Assembly (NCBI GenBank): GCA_018398765.1
Contig: JAHBMJ010002270.1
Location: forward strand, 1-20,594
Direction of reading: 5' to 3'
Origin: Chromera velia
Taxonomy: Eukaryota; Sar; Chromeraceae
DNA length: 20,594 nucleotides
Positions 1 to 11,384 of this stretch are shown in pieces. The notes beneath the pieces are model-generated. The model made no database searches, was not told where the DNA came from, and saw only the letters and a list, made by a program, of their open reading frames with translations. Within the stretch, counting starts at the first letter, position 1. Each line of letters starts with the position of its first letter. The position numbers and the translations under genes were made by a program.

Positions 1-52
1 CACACACACACACATACACACACACACACACATACACACACACACACACACA
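1..52. repeat. (CA)n microsatellite
   Basis: CA dinucleotides with two interruptions, reaching the left window edge. A short CT-rich tract follows at about 66-105. I see nothing coding in the rest of 106-328. Confidence 0.95.
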
Positions 53-328
53 GTCATTCATTCAATCTCTCTCTCTCTCGCTCTCGCTCTTTCTGTTTCT
101 TTCTTGCACACAGTCACAACCACAAAACCATAAAAACCCAGGGAATGAAGGAAGGAGAGAAAAGAATCGGAACACGTCCATTCACCAGACAAAAATGGCA
201 AGTTTCGTCTTATTCGTTTTCAATCAGTTCCTTTCACTCATTCGTTGTCTCACGGGGGCTGCCTGACCATTTCTCTAGACAGATCTTTTCCATTCTTATC
301 GCTTATTTCCCCAGTTCCTCTGACTGAC

Positions 329-457
329 TTGTATACATTCACTGCCACTGCACTAAAAACGATGGAGGCCCCAAGAAGAGTCAGGAAGAGCCCGGAGGCC
401 ACCATCTTCAGGGTGTTTCCGATCTTCAGGATGATGAAAGCTTCGTCTTGAGGGTAT
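329..457 (-). CDS. E38: transmembrane segment exon
   Basis: A 129-nt exon, phase 2 to 2, after a pyrimidine-rich tract ending CTCCAG, with a GTCAGT donor. [16 protein letters not shown] leads to [20 protein letters not shown], a strong hydrophobic helix. If joined to E34-E36, the protein has at least three membrane segments. The next exon would lie left of the window. Confidence 0.55.
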
Positions 458-1031
458 CTGGAGCAGAGATGAGAAAAAGGCAGAGAAAACAAGATCATTA
501 GAGAAGCAGAAGACGGCACTCTTGGACGACTACAGACAGGATAGGCGAGGGCGAGGCCTCCAAAAAGAGTCGACGAAACTTCCGCAAAGCAGCTCTAAAC
601 TGCGGAAATGGATGATCAAACTGGAATCTCTGCACGCGCAAAAAGAAATGGGGCCCCGAATCTACTTCGCCAAGAAACAGGTGAATGAGTATAAATGAAT
701 ATATGAGTTGGTTGCGGTGGGTCATTCTCGAGATCGGCAAAGTTCTCCTGAATGAAAAAGGAATCGGCCTTCTTGGCTGGCTGGCTGACCCTGCTGTGAG
801 AAGTAAGGGTTCAAGGATGCACTCTGTAGAGAGGACGCCGTTGATCGAGGGGACCCCTGGGATCATTTCATTGAAGACTTAGTCCGGTAGGCCCTCTGGC
901 ATGTCTGCTCCCGACACTTCCATCAGTCCGATGAACCCCAGCAGAGAAAGAAAATTCAGCAGGACACCTGCATGCACACTTATTCACTCATTTGCTTGCA
1001 CACACGGACAGACAGACAGACGCACACACAT

Positions 1032-1070
<39 letters not shown>

Positions 1071-2136
1071 TGTACGCATACACGCAAAGGCAGACAGAGG
1101 CGCAGATAGACAGAGAGAATCTCAAAGTGAAGTCACCAGGGTCTTCCTGAAAAGCTGAACGGGAAAAAAGGAACTTTAATCGATCGAGCCACGACGGAAG
1201 TCTCGGAATATACATCTGAGGAGTCCATGACATCTTCAACTAATGTATGTCAGGGCCTGCATGAACACGACTGACGGATTGCGACCACGTGCGTCTTCTC
1301 GTCCTCCTCCGACGGCATGGAGTTCAGAGCCGTGTAGAAGATCACCATCGCCTGCAGAAGTGGTGAGTGCAGGACAGGAGATTTCTTTTGGACTGTTTGA
1401 GGAGAAACAGGTGTGAGAGAAACTGGCGAAGGAAATGGAGACATGCAGGGGAATGAAAAGAGGGGCAGGAAACTTCGTAGCTCAGGGAGTACGGCAGTCT
1501 CACATGCAGTGACGTTGGCCGCTGACCAAAGGAGACCCACCTGAAGTCCGAAGAATCCAAGCACCGCGTACCCAATTTGAAGACTGATGTGGTAACAGCG
1601 CGTGCAAGGAGAGTCGGAGCTGACACGGTAAAAGCTAACGTCGCATTGAGAGCACACGGGCTGCACAGACGACAAGAGAAAGGACGACACAGACCATGAT
1701 GTTTCCTCCCATCTTTGATTCCATCGTTCGATGTTTGTTTAAAGCCTCTTTCTTGGTCAAACAGAAGCTGTGCATGGATGACAAAAGACTTCTTCGCAGG
1801 TTGGTTGATCAAACAAGGGAGATGAAACAACTGATCGACTGACCCCTTGCATGCCCTCTGCACACGTGACGTTCGCCTCCACCGTTCCGTCTTCTGTTTG
1901 CATGTAGACTGTCTCCCCGCACGTCTGCCCAATCGGGCACTCAACAATGACGGCAGTGGGGAACGATTGGACAATCACGTACCTGCAGAGAGTAAGCGGA
2001 GAGAGAACTCTCCCTCAAAGAGAACGGGCCACCTGAATCGCATTTCTACGCACAAGTTTTCTTTTCTTTTCTTTTCTTCCCTTCCTTCCTTCCTTCCTTC
2101 CTGACTTCCTTTCTTTCTTCCTTCCTTCCTTCCTTC

Positions 2137-2167
<31 letters not shown>

Positions 2168-2212
2168 TGTCTCCTTGTCTCTTTGTCTCTTTGTTTCTTT
2201 GTTTGTTTGTTC

Positions 2213-2247
<35 letters not shown>

Positions 2248-5200
2248 TGTTTGTTTGTTTGTTTCTTTCTTTCTTTCTTTCTTTCGTTGATGTTCACATG
2301 TGGCGCGGTTATCCTCGGAAGCCCCTCTTTTCTCTTCTCTGCAGATGAGCAATGGAATGGACGCGAAAACAAAAGAAGTAGAACAATTTGTTGACCGGAC
2401 AGCTGACTGACCCCTCTTGTGTGGGTTGTGCGTGTTGTCCTGATTCGAAGACTTGCTCCGTCAACCCCACGTAGCTCTGTGTGTTCGCCTGCTGGAGTCT
2501 GCGTGAGGTCGCGGTAGTTGTTGTCGTGGTGACCAGAGTTCCGTCGGGCTGCAGCTCCCTCTCGTTCCCGAACATGGTCCCAGAGCAGGAAGAGAACTCG
2601 GGACAGGGAACGCACTTCCCGGAGGTTTAGAAAGAGTAATCCTCTGCATGTAGTATAGAAAGTGTACGGGAAATATCAGGGTCGTTCTATTCGACAATAA
2701 GAACGTCTAATTTTTGAGTCGAGAAACGCCATTTTTTTCTTTGAAGCTCACGAAGCGACGAAAACAAACAGGCATTGTTCTAGGTAACCGTGCAGTGAGT
2801 CAGAAAGCAAACAGAGCTTCATCCCACCAACCCTTTGATTCGGGTCGCTCCTCTGCATTGTCTGCGGGAACAAAGTAGAAGCCCTCCTTACAAGCGCACA
2901 CGCTCGGGTGTGTGCTGTCCTGGGGGCTCTGAGAGTTCTGGATACAGTCTTGGCAGACAGGATAGACCTTCGTTCTGTCTATTTGCTGCCGCTGCTCGAA
3001 GGAAATCCCCCGTAGATCCTGCCAGAATTCGGAGCTGCGGGCCAAATCAGTGAGTGACATCGACAATGAGAAGGAAGTGATGCGTCGTCGAAAAGACGTT
3101 TTGTGTGACAAACCGAAAAAAAATCAGGGCTAGCTGTTCCCTTCTTTATTTCAAATTCTCTTTATGGAAGAAGAGAAGGGTCGCTAGGTCTTCAAAACAG
3201 GCAAACTTCTCCGAACAAAAAAGGGGTCCCGAAAGACACAATCCACTCAACTGACCGGCAAATACAGGGTGCAGTCTCTGTGACCCTCTGGGATCCATAG
3301 GGGCACGGCTCCACCCTGACGACGAAGGTGCAGGAACCCAAGTTGCCCGACGTGTCGGTTGCCATCACGGTAATCAGAGACTGCCCAGGCAAGAAATTCG
3401 ACCCGCTTACTTTGCTGTAAGAAATTGATACCTGCAGAAGGCAGAAAATTTGTGGAAGAAAGATGACCCCGTCACTTGGCTCGAAGAAGCAACAGTATAT
3501 CTTTTTTCTGCTGCAAAAAAAGGATCCGTGGGGATAGACTGTCGAGTCTGAGGATAGACTGTCGAGTCTATTCAACTAAATACGCACTCAAGACTCTGCA
3601 CTTGGAATCGAATTTACTTGATTTTTCACTTCCGTATTTGTGACTAGAAAAGGCAGTGAGAGACGTCCAATGCCTACCTCAGTTGTCGTGTCGACGTTAT
3701 CAAAGACCATTGGGGCAATGGGATATTCAACAGGAAGGGGGTCGAGGAGGATTTGTTTTCGGTAGATATGGGGTGGACAGAGGATGTTGGGAGCTTCTTT
3801 GTCTGCAGAATGGCATGTAAAGAACAGAACCCTGTGACACAAAGCAAAGAAAATCGAGACAATTTAAAGAGCAAAAGTGTTCATGTAAGCAGAGGAAGGG
3901 GGAGGAATCTATACGACGTCTCAATTTAGTTCATTTTATCGACCTACAACTCTGGCATCTGAACGACGCCTCAAGCCGGAATAAAAAGAGCATTTGTGCT
4001 TTCAAACATCAACATGCCACACGAATATTTCAATCATGTCCAGGAGAAGTGGGCCACCCATCAGCATGGGCAAGTTCACCGCTGATACACACACACACAT
4101 ACACACACACACACACACAGACTGTCACTTCAAAGCTCACACACAAGCATAGATACAAAAGCGGACGCACAAATACCCTTCCACTAACCAAGAACGTGCA
4201 CCTCAAAACTGCATGACCCCGTGTTGCCCTCCGTGTCCGTGGCTGTGATGGTCACCTTGGTGGTCCCTGCAGGGAACTGCCGGGGCACTGCGGGATTGTT
4301 GAACACGTTCACGATGCCGCCGGGGTCCTCGTAGGAGGCAGACGTATAGGAGGAAATCTGGGCTGCGGCTGAGGACGGGTCGGTCATAGTAGTGAAGTCT
4401 GGGCAGTCGAACGTCGGTGGTGTGACATCTGTCGGCAAAACCAAATGATAGACACAAATAAATGTGCAGGGGAAAAAGTGAATGCAGAGGTGGGAAGCAA
4501 ATCTGCCAGGTAGAAAGACAGGAGATGTCACGAACGAACGCAATCATTCAATTGAAGACAGCCAACATTACCACATTTGAATCAGCCTCACCGGACGGAC
4601 GTTGTGGAAGAAGAAGAAGAAGAAGAAGAAGAAGGAAGAAAAAGAAGAAGAAGAAGAAGAAGAAGAAGTTCATGGTTGAAAAAACAGATAGGTTCTGACG
4701 AGAAACCTAAAAAGACCTCTCAAAAAGAAGAAAAGCTCAAGGGAATGGTCCGCGAAGCCCACTGCATCTCCAGATATTCTGCCTCAGATCGTATCTGTCT
4801 GTCTGTCTGTCCATCTGTCTATCTCTCTGGCTTCTCCTGTCGGACCTTTGCAAACAGGCGGGATGCTGTAGTCATTCCACCTCGACTCTTTCTTGAGAGG
4901 GATGGCAGAGCAGGTCTTTCCTGTGTCTCCCTGGAGTTCCAGGGGCTCAGGGCAAGCGAAGGTGACAGAGCTGCAGGCATCAATTGATAAATAAGAGTCT
5001 AGTCTAGGATTACAGAGGACAGCGAATGAAAAACGCTGCTTCAGTTCTCCATTTAGTCTGCCCCATCGCGTACGGCCCCCCGAAAAATGTGCGATCACTC
5101 AACTCTCTTGTTGGCATGCATGCATGCAGACTTACTCTCCTGTAACCCATCCATCGCCGTTGGGGGGAGAGGCCGGGCTCATAGACCCATAAGTCGGAGC

Positions 5201-7357
5201 CTCGGGAGCTGTTCCAGAACACGCAACAGCTACGCACAGGCACACACAAAAAGACACAGACATACACAGAGTATGGGGAAAGGGACAAGAAGAATGGGTG
5301 GGGCGTAGATCTAAAACCAGAAGGGTCGAGATTTCAACCCGATCTAACAGATTCAAAAATCCTTCTATCCATTCGGACCTGACCAATCAACACCCTTTCC
5401 CCCCCTCATTCTCCACAACGGGCCAACAGGAAGAGTGCCGACTGACGTTCGCATCCAGAAGTGCCCGAGTCGTCCTGCCAGACGGCTTTAGGGGGATCTG
5501 CGCCCTCCACTCCCGAACACGTCACCGTCTGACTGCCCGCCTCCAGATACCCATCGTTACACCTGCACAAACCAAAAAGGATTACAGCCAAGTCAATGCC
5601 ACAGATGAGTTTGGGGGTCAAGAGAGGCGATCAAGAACTGTACATGCATCCTGTTCAGAACAGAGACGGAAACTCAAGAGAAGGGACTGACGTGAAGACT
5701 ACGGAGTCCAGACGCTGCCAGAATGCGTTAGGCGGACTAGAAAGAGTCATCGTGCCCCCCACAGGCATACTCGGGGCCACACCACTGCATTCCACAGCTG
5801 CAGAGAAAGAAGTAACACGCATGTAGTATGTTAAAGCCCAAAGAAAAAAAGACAGACGTTCAGCCATGGGAAGTCGATGACATTTATTAAATACCGTTCT
5901 AGGACCATTTGACGGTTTTTTTCTTCGGCGGCACTCTCCTTTGGACGACTTGCTGAGAGGAGAAATTGCAAAATTGACGCTCACTCCTTTCCGTACAAAA
6001 CCATGGAGGCGGTAGAAAATGATGAAGAAGTCATAGAACAGAGGCCCCTCTACCTAAACTCAGACTGCGAACCTTCGCAGGAAGCTGAGGAGACAGGGAA
6101 ACTGGCGGTCAGTTGTGTCACCGCCTCGCACTTGATCGTGGAGCCCCCCCCCCCGGTGTTTGGGGAGAAACCAGGCGGGCAACGGAAGGTGACCTGCATC
6201 CATCCATCCATCCATCCAACCACGTTCACTCGATCAATCAAATCGATCAACACGGGACTTGACAGAAAGGAATCCGGCCAGAACCAACGGTTGTTTCCCT
6301 CAATAGTCTTCCTCCTGACTGACGCACGCACGCACACAAGCACTGACTTCAGCCCCCGTTGTTGCCACCAAGGCAGGATTTGTGTACTGGAGCCACCCTG
6401 GGTAGGGGATGCTCGGCACATTTGCGCACAGCACCGCTGCAGAAAGGGAAGTTAAGGGAGGCATGCAGCCATTAGAGAGAGAACACAGTGAAGCATAAAC
6501 TTGTTTGGAGTGCCTAATATCCTCAGGACCTTTTCATTTGCACAGTGCTAGAGTTGATGGAACAGAGCATCTTGGAGGGAAGGAGAAAAGGGGAGAATTT
6601 CAATGGGAAGGATGGTGCAATGGATCCATGTTATCCGTCTAAGCAGCAAAAAGTGTAAATCTACCCATCGTCACAAAATGCTCCATCTCCTATTACATCT
6701 CGGAACCCAAGCAGACAGTTGCAAACAAAGGACCCCGCTGTGTCCACACAAGTTGCCGTCCGCTCAATCCCCCCAGTCGGGTGATCATATCTGCAGGTGT
6801 GCATAAACCCACACGGGGTCCATTTGAAGCGACCCACTAGCAGATGCATCCGACCACTTCGGTAAGATGGACTCAAACAAATGCAAAAAGAAAAAGCGAC
6901 CGCAACGGCATGTCTCTTATTGCTGTATCTTCTGAAAGATCCCTTCGCCGCCTAGGCAAAGGCTATCTGTCTCTAAGTAAAATTTTCTCCATTTGACGCT
7001 TTTGTATGCCTCGTCCGCCCGTCTTCCTTGTGAAGGAAGAGAGTCGAGTCAAGGAGGGCAAAAAAAAAGCAACACGCAACCAGAGAAGGAGGCTGACCGA
7101 ATCGAACAACCGTGCAGTTGTAGTGTGCACTCGTCCCGATCTGTGCACACACGCAAACGTTCAGTCTATTTCTGTCTCCACTCTTCAGAATCTCAGACTG
7201 GCTCACTGATTCACTCGGCTCACATAACGTCACGCAGTCAGTCAGCCACTCACTCACTCACTCCCTTGCGAGGTCACTGAAATACTCTTTTGGCCCATAT
7301 CCGCGCGCGCACGCGCATACACACATACACACACACACATACACACACACACAGAGA

Positions 7358-7411
<54 letters not shown>

Positions 7412-10096
7412 CATGGGTGTTGGTTACATTGGCACAACGGAAAATGCTCGAAAGCGACCTTCTGCCTCTCTGTCTCTCTAGCTGAGATACAAAAAGCTAC
7501 CAACCACAAATGTCGTTGCTCCCCAAGGTCAGATTCAAAGAATTTGCCGGACACGTGCAGGCAACCGAGACGTCCACTTGCACGGCACCCCCGGTGCTAG
7601 CCGCCCGAATGTCGTAGAACTCTCCAGGGGTTCCCTGAGGCCAAGATTTACAGAAGAAAGAATCGTCAGAGGATGATGGAGGGAAAAGAAGCTGCAAAAA
7701 AAAAGGATGTACTTGGAACAAATTGCCCAAAGACTTTCTAATGTCCCGCGACCTCGAAGCAAAAGCCTGGCTCTGAATATGTTGGTGGATATCGGTCGTG
7801 AAATGCACTTCTCGATTGACCCCCTTTTCCGGCGTCTCTTCCCATCCTCTTTCACCCTGTCTCCGCCACTCACCGTCAAGCCAATTGTTGAGGTGAGAGG
7901 GTTCGACGCACAGTTTGAATCATCCGTTGCGTTGCCCCTGCAGAGATCATCAAGGCGCACAGTCACTTTTTTTGCAACGCAGTCTGCAGGTGGAAAAAGG
8001 GGGCCCGACTGCTATCCAGTGGACTGCGATAAAGTACGGTCTGAACGTTAACGGAGCAAACAGACAGGCTGTGCCTTGTAATTGAGTGTCAAAAAGAGAT
8101 TACGGCAATCATAATGAAGACCATCTTCATGCTGTCGCAAACACGCCTTTTACAATGAATGCGTGCTGCCACACTTGGATCTAAGCTGACCGACCAGCAC
8201 GTTGTGTTGGCCAGATTCGCCACAAAGATCCCAGTGTCCTGCGTCGTTATGGCGTTGCAGGTTGAGGCGTTGAAGGCCTTGTTGGGTAACGTCTGAACGC
8301 CCACCTGCAGATCGCAGAGGGCCAGAAAAGGGATTGAAAGAGCCTGCTCTGCATAACTTTTGCATCGTCTGAATCTGCTGAAACCTTTCTGTTCTGAATA
8401 CAGATACACTTCGGACTTCGATCCATCATTTTCCCAAATGCAATGAAGCGCCTAAAGTCAGTCCCACAGATTCAAAGCAGAGACCTTTGTCTCATATTCC
8501 TGCAGGCACAGAATTCTAGTTATGACGCCAGCGTGTGCTCAACTCCCTCTCCAAAAAGAATGTATTTCATTGTCGACTGCTACCCCCGTTCGACAGGTCT
8601 GTTTCCTCATCGAGCCTCGATTTCTTCACTCACTCACTCATTCATTCATTTATCCATTCATCCATTCAATCAATCAATCAATCAATGAATCAATCACTCA
8701 CTGACTCACTCACTCACTCAATCAATCAATCACTCACTCAATCAATCACTCACTGACTCACTCACTCACTCACTCAATCACTCACTCACTCAATCACTCA
8801 ACCAATCACTCAATCAATCAATCAATCAATCACTGAATCACTCACTCACTCACTCATTCAATCAATCAATCAATCAATCACTCACTCACTCAATCAATCA
8901 CTCACTGCCTCACTCACTCACTTACTCAATTAATCAATCAATCACTCACTCATTCACTCAATCACTCAATCAATCAATCAATCACTCACTCACTCAATCA
9001 ATCAATCAATCACTCATTCACTCAATCAATCAATCAATCAATCATTCAATCGATCGATCAATCAATCAATCAATCAATCACTCAATCAATCAATCACTTG
9101 AATAAGTGATCACAACAGCTTACGAAGAAAGGATCTGGCATGTTCAACCGGAGAACTGAAGCCCGAGAGTTCACCTCAAAGAGGCATACGTCGGGAGGGA
9201 CTCCGTTGACGACGTTTCTGCATAAAGGGGGGATGCATGTAAGTGAGTCGGGCAACGAAAACAAGGATGGGAAGGAGCAGGCAGAGCAGACCACTGTGCT
9301 ACTGTGTGGCAACTGCCGAGCGCACATGACAGACTGGTTCACTGACCGACCTTTGGAATGCCATGGAGGTTCCGTAGGGCACGTGGAGACTCTTTATGCA
9401 GAAGACACCACTCCCCCTGAACCCTGTATTACACGTATAGTAGAAACTACCCGCCGTGTTCGTGCATCCGGCCTGGATGTCGCAGTTGTGTGCGGCAATA
9501 GTACATTCATTTACGTCTGCAGATAGAGAGACGTGCATTCGATATCTTTCTTGGATATTTCTAATGGTATTGCCTCTTACTGTAGTGTAATTCAACGAAA
9601 AACCATGGAAGCATCCGGGGATTGATAATTGTTGGTCAGATGGTGATGCGTGGGAGCAGAGATGGGCAGGAAGTCTAGACAGGAAGTTGGGGGGGCACCT
9701 CAACGAGGCAGATGAATGAATGACGAGCCGAGACAGGTGCCGAGCGCGCGAAGATCTTGGCTGTCGCTCGCAGACTGACCGAAGCACGTGATGCCACTGT
9801 CAGTCGTGGAGTATCCGAGAGGGCAGGAGCAGGAGAAGGAGCCGTACGTGTTGTTACAGGTGGCCAGAGAGTGGCAATCGTCCAGATTCAATTAGCATTC
9901 ATCTGAATATGCATCATGCAATCATGATTGAAGACCATATAAACATGTGAAGGAAAGGATAATCTCAACTTGACTCTCGGCATCTGTTTCAATCTAGGCC
10001 AGGTCTACGCGACACTGCCTCGATCTGCAGGGCATTTGAGATTCTGCCCATCTGTATTCTCGCAATTTTCTCTCTTTCTCTCTTTCTCTTTCTCTC

Positions 10097-10173
<77 letters not shown>

Positions 10174-10419
10174 TTCTCTCTTTCTCTCTCTCTTTCTCTC
10201 TTTCTCTCTCTCTTTCTCTCTTTATGCCAACCTGCCTGCCACGAAATCTGATCTATTTTTCCTCTCCCATTTGTTTCCTTCTGAATCACCCACCTGCACA
10301 AAACGTTCCCGGACCGAAAAGGCCGGAGTCACAGAGGCACGTGAAGGAGCCCCAAGTGTCGTTGCAGGTCGCGTTGAGGTCACAGTCGTGAAGGGGAACC
10401 GCGCACTCGTCGATGTCTG

Positions 10420-10450
<31 letters not shown>

Positions 10451-11285
10451 CCATCCATCCATCCACCCATCCACCCTCGCATCCATATTCAGAAGAAACA
10501 CTCCATCGTGTCGCCGATCAGAACAACGGATGCTTATACTTTTTCCGAAAAAAGTTCCACGTGCAAATGCAAAAGGGGGAAAGCTAGAGAGAAGACCGCC
10601 CGGAGACGGTGACGAAGAAAGACAAGGAGAGACACAGATGGAGCATGGAAGCAACTTCCTGACAAGAAATCGGATTTTGGTGCATGTAGGCTGACTCATG
10701 CATTGTGTTCCGTTGGGCAGTCCCGCAACCACTCCTGTGTCATTGAACCCGGCATTGCAGTCGCACTCGAACGACCCGTTTGTGTTTGAACAGAGGGCCT
10801 CGATGTGACAGTCGTGAAATGACGGTTGGCACTCGTCAAAATCTGCATAGACATAGGGTACAGATGCTTTTCGGGACATCGATCAGATCAGGATGCTGAC
10901 AACGTACCATGCAGTATTACAAAAACAACTGTGGTCCGACAATTCATATATCGTGGCAGAAGACAAAGCCTTCACGCTTTCATTGGCTTTTTTAAGAATG
11001 CAAAAGTCGATCAGTAAATCACTCGCTCACTTTTTCACTTCCTAGTACATTTTTATGCAATCAAGCTTTCAAAGATGCAGCGCTTAACATCCCATCTTTG
11101 CCAGTCTGTCATTTGTCTATCTGTCAGTCCAACTGTCTACAGGCTCTGCCTTCACGACGGACCATCGCACAGGACTCCCGTTCCGTTAAAACCCAGATTG
11201 CATGCGCACAGAAAGCTGCCAACGGTGTTGTTGCAGGCCACATTTGGGTCACAGTTGTCGGTGCTTAGATTGTACTCATGAGAAT

Positions 11286-11325
<40 letters not shown>

Positions 11326-11346
11326 ATACACATGCATACACACACA

Positions 11347-11384
<38 letters not shown>

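Noticed and set aside
1-52. Possible telomeric or chromosome-end repeat
   Set aside because: Simple CA dinucleotides like those found in several introns of this window; not a telomere unit.
498-866. A single 122-codon minus-strand exon over E36 and E37
   Set aside because: It would read through sequence with good donor and acceptor sites and does not join E38 in phase. It remains a weaker alternative to E36 plus E37.
1975-2615. Lys/Glu-rich open frames on the minus strand
   Set aside because: They arise from the AAAG-type tract between E32 and E33. The real exons on each side use other frames or stop at splice borders.
6003-6455. Plus-strand open frame of 150 codons over the sushi exons
   Set aside because: It overlaps E22 and E23, which carry clear sushi motifs on the minus strand, and shows no domain of its own.
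8626-9097. Regular repeat that might be taken for a CRISPR array
   Set aside because: Units are four bases long with no spacers, in a eukaryotic intron.
9970-10251. Open frame on the plus strand rich in Ser and Leu, and its Arg/Glu-rich counterpart on the minus strand
   Set aside because: Both are translations of a CT/CTTT microsatellite in an intron; no domain and no splice support.
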